Part shown: in pieces, positions 10,342 to 18,922 of the stretch
Numbering within the stretch: the stretch's first letter is position 1
How the letters are laid out: each line of letters starts with the position of its first letter
Assembly (NCBI RefSeq): GCF_025642785.1
Contig: NZ_JANZKU010000016.1
Span: 1 to 64,000 of the forward strand
Source of the DNA: Pseudomonas sp. RIT-PI-AD
GTDB lineage: Bacteria; Pseudomonadota; Gammaproteobacteria; Pseudomonadales; Pseudomonadaceae
Length of the DNA stretch: 64,000 nt
Reading direction: 5' to 3'
Position numbers and translations under genes: made by a program
Notes under the pieces: generated by a model
Database searches by the model: none
What the model was told of the DNA's origin: nothing
Seen by the model: only the letters and a program-made list of their open reading frames with translations

Positions 10342-11904
10342 GTGAGCCAAGCCCTGATCGCCGCCCTGCAGAACCCCACCCTGTATCCGCATCCGGTGGA
10401 GCAGTTCCAGGTCATCGAGACCCATATTTCCTGGGTGCTGCTCACCGGCCCCTACGCATACAAGATCAAGAAACCGGTGAACTTCGGCTTCCTCGACTTC
10501 ACCGATCTCGAGGCCCGGCGACACTTCTGCGAAGAGGAGCTGCGCCTGAACCAGCGTCTCACCCACGGGCTCTACCTGGAAGTCCTGCCGGTCGCCGGCA
10601 ACGAACAGGCGCCCCGGCTGGACGGGGACGGCCCGGTCATCGAGTACGTCCTGAAGATGCGCCAGTTCCCGCAGAGCCAATTGCTCGCCGAGGTACAGGC
10701 GCGCGGGGAACTGACCCCGGAGCATATCGACGCCCTGGCCAAACGCATCGCCGAATTCCATCGGGAAACCCCGCGGGTAGCGGACGATCACCCGCTCTGC
10801 ACGCCGGAGTCGATCATCGCCCCCCTGCGCCAGAACTTCGAGCAGATCCGCCCGCTGCTCTCGGAAAAGGCCGACCTGCTTCAGTTGGACGCCCTGGAAG
10901 CCTGGGCCGAAAGCAGTTTCGAACGCCTGCGCCCGCTGCTCGCCCAGCGCGCCAGCGAAGGTCGGATTCGCGAATGCCACGGCGACATCCACCTGGGTAA
11001 CGCGACGCTCATCGACGGCGAAGTGGTGCTGTTCGACTGCATCGAGTTCAACGAGCCTTTCCGCTTCATCGACATCGCGCTGGATACCGCCTTCCTGATC
11101 ATGGACCTGGAGGACCGCAACCTAAAACCCCTGGCGCGGCGCTTCCTCAACGCCTGGCTGGAACACACCGGCGACTACGCGGCGCTGGAACTGCTCAACC
11201 TGTACAAGGCTCATCGCGCGCTGGTGCGCGCCAAGGTGAACCTGTTCCGCCTCGGCCAGGAGCAAGACGCGGTGAACCGCGCGGTGATCCTGCGCCAGTA
11301 CCGTGCTTATGCGGCCCTCGCCGAAAGCTACAGCGCCATTCCGTCCTGCTTCCTGGCGATCACCCACGGGGTGTCCTCGGTCGGTAAAAGCCATGTGGCG
11401 CTGCGCCTGGTGGAGGCGCTGGGCGCCGTTCGCCTGCGCTCCGACGTGGAACGCAAGCGCCTGTTCGGGGCGCAACCCGAGCAGGCCGGGGACGACCTGA
11501 ATGCCGGCATCTACAGCGAGGAAGCCAGCGAGGCCACCTACGACCGCCTCCACGAGCTGGCTCGCCGCGCGCTGCGCGCCGGATTCCCGGTGGTGATCGA
11601 CGCCACTTACCTGAAGCACGCCCAACGCCGCGCGGCGCGCAAGATCGCCGAGGCCACCGGCACGCCTTTCCTGGTGCTCGACTGCCAGGCGCCGGAAGCG
11701 GTCGTCGTCGGCTGGCTGGCCCAGCGCCAGGCGCGGGGCGACGACCCTTCGGACGCCACCCTGGAAGTGATCAAGGCGCAGGAGGCCAACCGCGACGCGC
11801 TCGACGAATACGAGCAGGCCCACAGCAAGCGCATCGACACCCATCAGCCGGCCAGCCTCGATAGCCTGGTCGAGCGCATTCGCCAGTCCCTTCCGGGTTT
11901 CTGA
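10342..11904 (+). CDS. Fusion of a phosphotransferase (APH-like) domain and a P-loop kinase domain
   Basis: About 520 residues from GTG 10342, which has AAGGA 7 bases upstream. The N-terminal ~330 residues have the aminoglycoside-phosphotransferase fold: an early lysine-rich strand (YAYKIKKPVNFGFL) and the catalytic loop CHGDIHLGN followed by LFDCIEF. The C-terminal ~180 residues carry a Walker A, HGVSSVGKSHVALRL, and resemble the zeta-toxin/gluconate kinase group (VVIDATYLKHAQRRAA). The substrate is unknown. The two-domain architecture is common in Proteobacteria, where it is annotated only as an AAA or bifunctional kinase. It is divergent from mrcB. Confidence 0.85.
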   Translation: MSQALIAALQNPTLYPHPVEQFQVIETHISWVLLTGPYAYKIKKPVNFGFLDFTDLEARRHFCEEELRLNQRLTHGLYLEVLPVAGNEQAPRLDGDGPVIEYVLKMRQFPQSQLLAEVQARGELTPEHIDALAKRIAEFHRETPRVADDHPLCTPESIIAPLRQNFEQIRPLLSEKADLLQLDALEAWAESSFERLRPLLAQRASEGRIRECHGDIHLGNATLIDGEVVLFDCIEFNEPFRFIDIALDTAFLIMDLEDRNLKPLARRFLNAWLEHTGDYAALELLNLYKAHRALVRAKVNLFRLGQEQDAVNRAVILRQYRAYAALAESYSAIPSCFLAITHGVSSVGKSHVALRLVEALGAVRLRSDVERKRLFGAQPEQAGDDLNAGIYSEEASEATYDRLHELARRALRAGFPVVIDATYLKHAQRRAARKIAEATGTPFLVLDCQAPEAVVVGWLAQRQARGDDPSDATLEVIKAQEANRDALDEYEQAHSKRIDTHQPASLDSLVERIRQSLPGF

Positions 11905-11996
11905 TCGGGACGCCACGCGCGCGCAGACCGCGCCGTGGCCGGGCAGACTGTCCGGCGGCTTCTATACTCCGGTAAAAAACCTGCCGGATATGCGCC

Positions 11997-12344
11997 ATGA
12001 CACAGCCCCATCAGCTCGACGATCCGCTGTATACCCTGCTGCGCAACGAAGATGTCACCGGCTTCAATGCGCAGCGGCCTAGAGATCGGGAAGTCGACTT
12101 CAGCGAAGGCGATTTCCGCGGGCTCGACCTCCGGCGCCTCGACGCCGCGCAGGTGAATTTCAGTGGTGCCTACTTTCGCGGCGCCGATCTCCGCGGACTC
12201 GACCTGCGCCAAGCCAATCTGGAAGGTGCCAGCATCGCCCATGCGCAGATTTCCGGGGCCTACTTTCCGGTCGACCTGAGCGCCGACGAGATTCTCATGT
12301 CGGTCAATTTCGGCACCCGCCTGCGCTATCGGTCGCGTCCGTGA
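11997..12344 (+). CDS. Small pentapeptide-repeat protein
   Basis: 115 residues. Tandem A(D/N)Lxx-type pentapeptides run from about residue 35 to 85 (DFSEGDFRGLDLRRLDAAQV, then NFSGAYFRGADLRGLDLRQA), predicting a right-handed quadrilateral beta-helix of about three coils. The N-terminus (DDPLYTLLRNEDV) is helical. The function cannot be read from sequence. It is too short to be a clear gyrase-mimic such as Qnr or MfpA. Confidence 0.83.
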   Translation: MTQPHQLDDPLYTLLRNEDVTGFNAQRPRDREVDFSEGDFRGLDLRRLDAAQVNFSGAYFRGADLRGLDLRQANLEGASIAHAQISGAYFPVDLSADEILMSVNFGTRLRYRSRP

Positions 12345-12666
12345 GGTCGAGCATCCGGCATCCGGAATGCACCCAGACAGCCCCCCTCCGCCTGGCGAAC
12401 CCACCGCCAGCAGCGGCCTGCCCAACGAAAGAGTCCGTGGAAGGTCATTCACCGGACAAGGCGAAAGCCGCGGCCGGGACGTTGAAACGCACAAGCCTCG
12501 AGCCGGGAAAGCCCGTCCCTCCCCCAGGAGTGGACCCGCAAGAGGGTCCCTCGGCCCTCCCGGGATTGGATGCTGCGCTAACGCCAAGGCCTGGCTTCCC
12601 GGCTCGAAGCGTCCTTTGCGACCTCCAGTCGACACCCCTGTTCGGCACCCATCGCAAGGAGGCTCG
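12345..12666. other. Intergenic region without a supported gene
   Basis: The 322 bases are GC-rich and open in several frames. One frame runs in phase into the next gene, but its translation is Pro/Arg-rich with no domain. The strong AAGGAGG site at 12656-12662 places the real start at 12667. I see no terminator with a T-run and no convincing promoter. Confidence 0.6.
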
Positions 12667-12939
12667 ATGAACGACGAACTGCAGCATTTGAAAAACCTCG
12701 GCAAGACCTCGGCCCAATGGTTGCACGCCGTCGGCATCCATACCGGCGCCGACCTGCGACGCGTCGGCGCGGTGGCAGCCTACCGGGCAGTACGCGCCCG
12801 TGGATTTCGTGCGTCAAAGGTGCTGCTATATGCCATCGAAGGCGCCCTGCTCGACGTACACTGGAATCAGTTGTCCGCTGCCCATAAAGCCGAGTTGAAT
12901 GACCGGCTGGCGGCAAATCCTCCCGGCAACAAGAGCTAG
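12667..12939 (+). CDS. TfoX C-terminal domain-like small protein
   Basis: 90 residues resembling the C-terminal helix-hairpin-helix part of TfoX/Sxy: LKNLGKTSAQWLHAVGIHTG, DLRRVGAVAAYRAVRARGF. It lacks the N-terminal TfoX domain, as do many stand-alone relatives. The role is unknown; the fold suggests nucleic-acid or protein contact. The start is set by AAGGAGG 5 bases upstream of ATG. Confidence 0.85.
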   Translation: MNDELQHLKNLGKTSAQWLHAVGIHTGADLRRVGAVAAYRAVRARGFRASKVLLYAIEGALLDVHWNQLSAAHKAELNDRLAANPPGNKS

Positions 12940-13045
12940 CTCACAACCCGGGCGTCCGAAGATTTACGTCAGGCCACGCTCAACCTATTGTTTCAGGGAC
13001 GTTCGTGCGTTTTCGTCAGACCAGCCAGTTCAAGGATATTCAGTC

Positions 13046-13849
13046 ATGTACTTACTCGGGGAGCAACCGGCCTACGCCGATCAGCTGATCAATCGCTTGC
13101 AGGGCATCCCCAGCCAGTTGCTCGAAGGCCTTGAGCCGAGCGGCCCAGCGGTGAATCTGGAGCGCGTCGACGACTTGGCTCGGGTGCTGCCCGGCAATCA
13201 GTTGTTCCTGATCGACAACGGTTTGCTGCACGCCCTGGTGGACGAACGCCCGCTGTTCTACCTCCAGGAAGGCGATCTGGTCGGCTTGCGCCAAGGCATC
13301 GAATTGCCCAGTTGCCGCTATAGCAGCGACGAACCCCTGACCCTGACGCCCTACCTGCGTACCGAAGTGTTCAAGCACATCTACGCCAGCGAACAGCGCC
13401 AGGAACTGTTCATCCAGTACCTCATCGGCCATACCGCCCTGCTCTCCGATGCCCTGGCGCGCCTCAAGCAGCCCGAGATCCGCCCCGCCACCGGCTTCCA
13501 GCACTTCGCCGCGGGCGAAGAGCTGATCCACCAGGGCGACGAAGCCGATCACGTGTTCATCATCATCGAGGGGCATGCCGAGGCCTATGTCGGCGGGCAG
13601 AAAGTCGGTGACGTGCAAAAGGACGAGATTTTCGGCGCCATGGCGGTATTCACCCACGAGAAGCGCAGCGCCACGGTGATCGCCAGCGAGCCCTGCACGG
13701 TGATGGTGATTCCCAAGGAGCAGTTCCTCAGCCTGATGCAAAGCAACCCGCGCATCGCCCACAGCCTGATCGAGAGCATGGCGCGGCGCATCGACCTGTT
13801 GAACAAGGAAGTGACGCAACTGCGCATGCCCGACGCGGAAGACCACTGA
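13046..13849 (+). CDS. cbpA: CbpA-like cyclic-nucleotide-binding protein
   Basis: 267 residues. The N-terminal ~140 residues are degenerate and possibly a second cNMP fold (LLEGLEPSGPAVNLERVDDL). The C-terminal domain is a clear cNMP-binding jelly roll: FAAGEELIHQGDEADHVFII and a phosphate-binding cassette EIFGAMAVFTHEKRSATV. The cassette keeps the arginine but has Ala where FGE normally has Glu, so ligand affinity may differ from CRP. The P. aeruginosa homologue in the same place is the cAMP-binding protein CbpA, controlled by Vfr. No clear Vfr site was found here. Confidence 0.85.
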   Translation: MYLLGEQPAYADQLINRLQGIPSQLLEGLEPSGPAVNLERVDDLARVLPGNQLFLIDNGLLHALVDERPLFYLQEGDLVGLRQGIELPSCRYSSDEPLTLTPYLRTEVFKHIYASEQRQELFIQYLIGHTALLSDALARLKQPEIRPATGFQHFAAGEELIHQGDEADHVFIIIEGHAEAYVGGQKVGDVQKDEIFGAMAVFTHEKRSATVIASEPCTVMVIPKEQFLSLMQSNPRIAHSLIESMARRIDLLNKEVTQLRMPDAEDH

Positions 13850-13925
13850 GCGCTCGTTCCAAGCGCCTGGCGAACGTGCGAGTGAATGCGAATGCGGGGC
13901 AATTGAAAATACTTCGCAAGAAGTC

Positions 13926-13953
13926 TTGACACTGGAATGAGAATTGTTATTAT
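13926..13953 (+). promoter_or_regulatory. Fur-controlled prrF promoter
   Basis: Perfect -35 TTGACA (13926-13931), 16-base spacer, -10 TATTAT (13948-13953). The sequence TGAGAATTGTTATTA at 13938-13952 matches the Fur 7-1-7 consensus at 12 of 14 arms positions and lies across the spacer and -10. Iron-bound Fur would block transcription. Confidence 0.9.
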
Positions 13954-13959
13954 TACCGC

Positions 13960-14072
13960 AACTGGTCGCGAGATCAGCCGATAAAATGAAGGCTCAAGCA
14001 GTTGGACTTCAGATTATCTCCTCATCAGGCTAATCACGGTTATTGACCCGGCTTTTTGCCGGGTCTTTTTTT
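13960..14072 (+). ncRNA. prrF: PrrF iron-responsive small RNA (single copy)
   Basis: About 113 nucleotides from a predicted start near 13960 to the T-run of its terminator. It contains the conserved PrrF core GCAGTTGGACTTCAGATTAT and continues with the CTCCTCATCAGGC region that pairs with iron-protein mRNAs under low iron. The terminator stem GACCCGGC/GCCGGGTC with T5 loop and T7 tail is at 14045-14072. P. aeruginosa has two tandem copies (PrrF1-PrrF2) here. Only one is present in this window, so the heme-responsive read-through product PrrH cannot be made from this locus. Confidence 0.93.
14045..14072 (+). terminator. prrF terminator
   Basis: Eight-pair stem GACCCGGC (14045-14052) / GCCGGGTC (14058-14065), loop TTTTT, followed by seven T. 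It ends PrrF and also serves as the Hfq-binding tail. Confidence 0.95.
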
Positions 14073-14133
14073 GCCTGAAAATCAACCCCGGCGTCTCATC
14101 GATCACCGCCCGGAGGCGGTGTGTTTCCATCCC

Positions 14134-15012
14134 TCAGCGTTTCAGTTCGGCACAGTGGTCGCGCTCGGGCACCGCGGCGGTGTACCACACGTAATCGGCC
14201 GCGCCAGCCGGAACCTCCTTGCCCACCTCTGACAGGATCAGCACCTGCTCTCCCTGACCCGGCTGCAAGTCGGCCAGGTGCAGCGGAACGCCCAGGTCGC
14301 GACGCACATGGAAGGCGCCCGCGAACAACAGCGCGGGCGCCGCGGCGGCCGCCACGCGCTGCGCCATGCGTCGGTCGCGCTGCTGCTGCACGGCGAGCAT
14401 CGCCGGCAGTTGCGAATCCGGCAACAGCCCGCAATGGGATTCGCGTATCTGTTCCAGCAGGGCCTTGCGCACCTTCGGCGCCGTCGAGGCCTTGCCGGTG
14501 AGCGTCGGCCGCGCGGTGTAGATGTCCATGATCTCGGCGCGATCCAGGTTGGCGGCCAGCAACGGGTAGGGTCGTTCCAAGGCATGGCGTACCAAGGGCC
14601 CGTAGAGGGCCCAGTCCCAGCCCTTCTGCCAGGCCAGCGCTGCAGCGAGGTCGGCCGGAGGATGGCCCTCGGCATAGGCCGCCCGGGCGGTTTCGACCCG
14701 CGCCTGCTGGTCGGGGTTGAGCATTTCCAGCAGCAGGCTGCCCTGTGGCCGGCGCGCCTCCAGCGCCTGCAGCAGCCATACCTGCAAAGCGTGGTGATCG
14801 GGGTTGTCGTGCTGCTCGCCGACCAATACCCGCGGGGCGCGGGCAAGGCGATCGAGCAACTGCACGGGACTCAGGGTCTCGCCGCTGCGCAGGTCGCGGA
14901 TCAACCCCAGGTCGGGGTGCTTGCGCCCTTGCGGGCTCTGCCAATCGGGCAATGGCGGTGCAGCGGCACAGGCGGCCAGCAACAGGCAGCAGCCCAGGAA
15001 AAATGAACGCAT
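14134..15012 (-). CDS. phuW: PhuW, ChaN-family heme-binding lipoprotein
   Basis: 292 residues. Lipobox LAAC with the modified cysteine at residue 15. The ChaN/DUF399 domain motif VLVGEQHDNPDHHALQVWLL is near residues 60-80. ChaN of Campylobacter binds stacked hemes at the outer membrane, and a similar heme-handling role is inferred from its place as last gene of tonB-phuSTUVW. It lies 34 bases after phuV. The stop is 61 bases from the end of prrF, transcribed toward it. Confidence 0.9.
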   Translation of the reverse strand: MRSFFLGCCLLLAACAAAPPLPDWQSPQGRKHPDLGLIRDLRSGETLSPVQLLDRLARAPRVLVGEQHDNPDHHALQVWLLQALEARRPQGSLLLEMLNPDQQARVETARAAYAEGHPPADLAAALAWQKGWDWALYGPLVRHALERPYPLLAANLDRAEIMDIYTARPTLTGKASTAPKVRKALLEQIRESHCGLLPDSQLPAMLAVQQQRDRRMAQRVAAAAAPALLFAGAFHVRRDLGVPLHLADLQPGQGEQVLILSEVGKEVPAGAADYVWYTAAVPERDHCAELKR

Positions 15013-15046
15013 GGAAACTCCTCGTTAGGCGCGGGCGCCTGTGATC

Positions 15047-15814
15047 TCAACGGGCGACGATCAGCGGATGGCCGCGCTCCGGATGGTGCTGCACCAGCAC
15101 CTCGAGGCCAAAGACCGCTTGCAGCGGCTCGACCCTGAGCACCTGCTCGGGACTGCCGAGCGCATGGGGACGGCCGGCATCGAGCAGCAGCAGACGATCG
15201 CAGTAACGGGCCGCCAGGTTCAGGTCATGGAGGATCACCAGGACCGCGGCGCCCTCGCCGGCGAAATCCCGGGCGGCCTGTAAAGTCGTGTGCTGATGCA
15301 GGGGGTCGAGCATTGAGGTGGGTTCGTCGAGCAGCAGTATCTGTCCCTCGGCGCCCGGCCACAGCTGCGCCAGCACACGCGCCAGATGCACGCGCTGGCG
15401 CTCGCCCCCGGACAATGCCAGGTAGCTGCGCCCGCGCAGGTGCCAGGCGTCCGCCGCGCGCAAGGCCTCCTCGACGATCTGGGCGTCGCGCTGACGCCCG
15501 CTGGCATGGGGCAGACGGCCCATGCCGACCACCTCCTCCACGCGAAACGCGAACCCCAGGGTGGAGGTCTGCGGCAACACCGCCAAGCGCCGGGCCCGCT
15601 CCGGGCCTGGCCAGTCGCCGAGCGGTCGCTCGTCCAGGCTGACCCGTCCGGCCGTGGCGGGCAGTTCGCCGCACAGCGCGGCGAGCAGCGTGCTCTTGCC
15701 GGCGCCGTTCGGCCCGAGCACGCCGAGCATTTCGCCGGGCCGCAGTTCCAAGTCAATGTCCGCCAGGACCGGGGTGGCGCCCCGGCAGACCCCAAGGCGT
15801 TCGGCTCGCAGCAT
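15047..15814 (-). CDS. phuV: PhuV heme ABC transporter ATP-binding subunit
   Basis: 255 residues from ATG 15814. Walker [12 protein letters not shown], signature [15 protein letters not shown] and Walker [13 protein letters not shown] are all intact. HmuV/BtuD-like family. It energises heme import across the inner membrane with PhuU. The ATG overlaps the phuU stop by one base (TGATG). Confidence 0.95.
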   Translation of the reverse strand: MLRAERLGVCRGATPVLADIDLELRPGEMLGVLGPNGAGKSTLLAALCGELPATAGRVSLDERPLGDWPGPERARRLAVLPQTSTLGFAFRVEEVVGMGRLPHASGRQRDAQIVEEALRAADAWHLRGRSYLALSGGERQRVHLARVLAQLWPGAEGQILLLDEPTSMLDPLHQHTTLQAARDFAGEGAAVLVILHDLNLAARYCDRLLLLDAGRPHALGSPEQVLRVEPLQAVFGLEVLVQHHPERGHPLIVAR

Positions 15815-16851
15815 CAGACACGTCCCCGCAACAACAGATAAAGGAAGAAGGGTGCGCCGAGCAGGGCCGTGACGATGCCGATGGGCAATTCCGCCGGTGC
15901 CAGCAACAGCCGCGCCAGCAGATCCGCCAGGAGCAGCAGACTGGCGCCGGCGAGCATCGAGGCCGGCAACAGGACCCGGTGGTCGGGCCCGACCAGCAGG
16001 CGCATCAGATGCGGCACCACCAGGCCGATGAAACCGATCATGCCGGCCGCCGCGACGGCGGCGCCGACCCCCAGCGCGGTGCAGAACACCAGTTCGCGCT
16101 TGACCCGCTCCACCTCGAAACCCAGGTGCCGTGCCTCCGATTCGCCCAGCAACAAGGCGTTCAGCGCGGCGGCGCGGCGCGGCAACCAGCCGGCGACCGC
16201 GACGGTCACCAGCAACAGCGGCCACAGCCGCGCATAGCTGGCGCCATTGAGGCTGCCGAGGTTCCAGAACGTCAGGGTGCGCAAGGTGGCGTCGTCCGCC
16301 AGGTAGGTGAACAGCCCGATGGCCGCGCCGGCCAGGGCGGTCAATGCGATCCCGGCGAGCAGCATGGTCGCCACGCTGGTCTGGCCGTCCCGGCGCCCCA
16401 GTCGATAGACCAGCCAGGTCACGCCGAGGCCGCCGCCGAAGGCGCTGAAGGACAGCAGGTAAGGCGCCACGGCGTCGGGCCAACCGCCCACCAGCGACCC
16501 GCCGACGATGGCCATCGCCGCACCGAGCGCCGCGCCACTGGAGACGCCGACCAAGCCGGGATCGGCCAACGGGTTGCGGAACAACCCCTGCATGGCGACT
16601 CCCGAAAGCGCCAGGACCGCGCCCACCGCCAGGCCCAGCAGGGTACGCGGCAGGCGAATCTGGCCGAGGATCAGCTCGGCGCGCTGCAATCCCTCGCCCG
16701 CCAGCGGCAAGCCCAGTGCGCGCCCGGCGGCCCGCAGGGTCTCGCCCAGGGGCAGGCTAACCGGTCCCAGTGCCAGGGAGAACCAGATGGCCAGCAGGAG
16801 CACCCCGCCCAGGACGATGAACAGGCAACGGGGCTGAATCGTGGCCTTCAT
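15814..16851 (-). CDS. phuU: PhuU heme ABC transporter permease
   Basis: 345 residues of FecCD/BtuC-type permease with about ten hydrophobic helices. Family landmarks: [38 protein letters not shown], and the ATPase-contact and export region [20 protein letters not shown]. The start at ATG 16851 overlaps the phuT stop (ATGA), and a longer open frame upstream lies over phuT in another frame and is not used. Confidence 0.95.
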   Translation of the reverse strand: MKATIQPRCLFIVLGGVLLLAIWFSLALGPVSLPLGETLRAAGRALGLPLAGEGLQRAELILGQIRLPRTLLGLAVGAVLALSGVAMQGLFRNPLADPGLVGVSSGAALGAAMAIVGGSLVGGWPDAVAPYLLSFSAFGGGLGVTWLVYRLGRRDGQTSVATMLLAGIALTALAGAAIGLFTYLADDATLRTLTFWNLGSLNGASYARLWPLLLVTVAVAGWLPRRAAALNALLLGESEARHLGFEVERVKRELVFCTALGVGAAVAAAGMIGFIGLVVPHLMRLLVGPDHRVLLPASMLAGASLLLLADLLARLLLAPAELPIGIVTALLGAPFFLYLLLRGRV

Positions 16852-17735
16852 GGGAGCGGCCGAGCGCCGCTCGCCGGTTTCGGATAGAACCCCGCCGACA
16901 GCGCGGCCAGAGCGTCCGGCAGGCGCGGCCCGAGGCCGCCCACCAACAGGGTCGGATCGAGCGGCAGGAAGCGGCCCTCCCGCGCCGCCCGGGTGGCGGC
17001 CAGGGCAGGATTCTGCTTGAGCAGCGCCTGCCGCGCGGCGTCGCCTTGCAGGGCGCGGTCGGTGAAGATCACCACCTCGGGGTCGAGGGCCGCGAGGGCC
17101 TCGCTGGAAATCGCCTTGTAGCCCTGGTGCTCGCTGACGTTGCGACCGCCGGCGCGCTCGATCAGCCACTCCGCCGAGGTGTCCTTGCCGGCGGCCATCG
17201 GTCGATCGCCGGCGTGCCCGAGCAACAGCAGCACGCGGGGTGTCGGGCGTTCGGCCTGGGCGTGTGCCACCCATTGCGCCTGGCGTTGCAGGCGCTGCCG
17301 GTAGTCGGCGAGCACCTGGGCCGCACGCGGCGCCAGGCCCAGCCACTCGCCGAGCCGGGTGAGGGTGTCGGCCAGCGCCTGTTCGTCGGCCTTGGCCGAC
17401 AACCGCTCGATGCGGATACCGGCGGCTTCGAGCTGCGCGAGCACCGGCGGCGGGCCCATCTCCTCGGTGCCGACGAGAATATCCGGTCGCAAGGCGAGGA
17501 TGCCTTCGGCGGACAGTTGCCGCTGGTAGCCGATGCTCGGCAATCCTTTCAAGGACTCCGGATGCTGGCTGGTGGTGTCCACGCCGACCAGTCTGTCCTC
17601 CGCCCCCAGGGCGACCACCCATTCGCTCAGGCTGCCGCCGGCGCTGACCCAGCGCTGGGGCAGCGGTTCGGCCGCGAGTGAAAGACTGAATACAAGGCTG
17701 GCACAGAGGCCGGTGAGGCAGGCGCTTAGGCGCAT
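16848..17735 (-). CDS. phuT: PhuT periplasmic heme-binding protein
   Basis: 295 residues with a signal peptide ending near AAA/EPLPQRW. A class III substrate-binding fold: YQRQLSAEGILALRPDILVG and the C-terminal GFYPKPAS. The tyrosine at precursor residue 70 (SIGYQRQLS) corresponds to the Tyr ligand described for P. aeruginosa PhuT. It delivers heme to PhuUV. It is separated from phuS by a 104-base gap that holds a strong hairpin. Confidence 0.93.
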   Translation of the reverse strand: MRLSACLTGLCASLVFSLSLAAEPLPQRWVSAGGSLSEWVVALGAEDRLVGVDTTSQHPESLKGLPSIGYQRQLSAEGILALRPDILVGTEEMGPPPVLAQLEAAGIRIERLSAKADEQALADTLTRLGEWLGLAPRAAQVLADYRQRLQRQAQWVAHAQAERPTPRVLLLLGHAGDRPMAAGKDTSAEWLIERAGGRNVSEHQGYKAISSEALAALDPEVVIFTDRALQGDAARQALLKQNPALAATRAAREGRFLPLDPTLLVGGLGPRLPDALAALSAGFYPKPASGARPLP

Positions 17736-17765
17736 CGGATATCGCTCCAGGGATCCAGTGACGAC

Positions 17766-17789
17766 GGCGCCCGGCAGAGGCCGGGCGCC
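17766..17789 (-). promoter_or_regulatory. Intercistronic hairpin between phuS and phuT
   Basis: Perfect 10-base inverted repeat GGCGCCCGGC/GCCGGGCGCC with AGAG loop, transcribed after phuS and before phuT. There is no T-run, so it is more likely an mRNA-stabilising or processing element than a terminator. Confidence 0.6.
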
Positions 17790-17839
17790 AGGGTTACAAG
17801 CAAAGCAGGTTCGCCGCGGTTATGGCAACGGACGACGGC

Positions 17840-18907
17840 TCAGGCCAGTGCCGCGGCCTCCTCCGCCAGCGTCCGCCAGTCCTCGCGCTCGGGGATGCCG
17901 GGCTTGCGCGCGCCGAACAACTGGACGATCAGTTCGCCGTCGGCATCGAAGGCCTCCCAACTGGTGATCACCCCGTCGCTGCTGGGCTTGCGCACCCGCC
18001 ACAGCTCGGCCACCGCCGGCGTCTTCAGGTGCAGGTTGAACTCCGGATCGAGCACATTGAACCAGGTATCCATCCACGCGAGGTTCTGCACCGGCCCGCT
18101 GTGGATCTGGATGCAGTGCCGATTGCCGACGAACACCATGATCGGAATCCGCCTCGCCCCTGCCGCCTCCAGCAGCCGCGGCAATTCCGCGGGGTCGAGC
18201 GCTTCGGCCCACGCCCCGCCGGCCAGGCGCAAGGCCTGGGTGCGGGTGGCGCCGTGCTTTTTCAGCAAGGCGAAGAAGTGATGCGTGTCCTTGAGAGCGG
18301 CCCAGCCCTCGCGCAGCGCCGCGACGTCGACCTGGGTATCCGCGCGCGGCGCCTCGGCCGCGGGAAGCGGGCGCAGCTCCAGACGCGCCTGCTGGTCCTC
18401 GTCGCGGAAACGCTCGACCAGCGGCTCCCAGGCGCTGTCCTCGCTTTCCTCGGTGAGGAACACCTTGTGCACGGCCGTGCCCTGGTGATCGAAGACCTGG
18501 ATGCTGCGTTGCAGGCCCCGGGCGGTGGACTCGGCGATCGCGAAGACGCTGGCCCAACCGCCGAGGAACAGGCGCAGGTCGATGTCGGCGGAAACCACCA
18601 GGCCCATCTGGCCGTTGGCCATGATCGACACCTCCCGGTAATAGCCCTTGCGCTCGTGCACGCAGTGCTCGTTGCGGGTCAGAGCCATCACGTAACCCAG
18701 GTCGCCGAGGGCCGGCAGCAGGCTCGCCCATTCGGGCCGCAAACGGACCGCGTCCACACCCAGGCGGCTGGCGGTCAGTTCGGCTTCGCTCACTGCGAGA
18801 TGGGCGGCGGCATCGCGGCTGCGCAGACGTGGCTGCTGGTTACGCAGGGCCTGCCAGGCCTGGTAGAGCGCGGAAGGTTCGGGGGCGGCCTGAATCTGGA
18901 CGGTCAT
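17840..18907 (-). CDS. phuS: PhuS cytoplasmic heme-binding/trafficking protein
   Basis: 355 residues made of two repeated HemS/ChuX halves. It moves imported heme to heme oxygenase, and in P. aeruginosa it also binds near prrF1. The heme-ligand region is KDTHHFFALLKKHG. His209 and His210 fall at exactly the published numbering, but residue 212 is Phe, where I recall His in P. aeruginosa. It is second in the tonB-phuSTUVW operon, 15 bases after tonB. Confidence 0.93.
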   Translation of the reverse strand: MTVQIQAAPEPSALYQAWQALRNQQPRLRSRDAAAHLAVSEAELTASRLGVDAVRLRPEWASLLPALGDLGYVMALTRNEHCVHERKGYYREVSIMANGQMGLVVSADIDLRLFLGGWASVFAIAESTARGLQRSIQVFDHQGTAVHKVFLTEESEDSAWEPLVERFRDEDQQARLELRPLPAAEAPRADTQVDVAALREGWAALKDTHHFFALLKKHGATRTQALRLAGGAWAEALDPAELPRLLEAAGARRIPIMVFVGNRHCIQIHSGPVQNLAWMDTWFNVLDPEFNLHLKTPAVAELWRVRKPSSDGVITSWEAFDADGELIVQLFGARKPGIPEREDWRTLAEEAAALA

Positions 18908-18922
18908 GGGATTCTCCTGGGA

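Noticed and set aside
12367-12666. In-frame 100-codon N-terminal extension of the TfoX-C-like protein
   Set aside because: Pro/Arg-rich and domain-free. A strong AAGGAGG site immediately precedes the internal ATG at 12667.
14073-14133. Search for a second prrF copy or decayed remnant
   Set aside because: Only 61 bases are available, with no core motif, no second Fur box and no second terminator. A CACCGCC/GGCGGTG stem there has no T-run.
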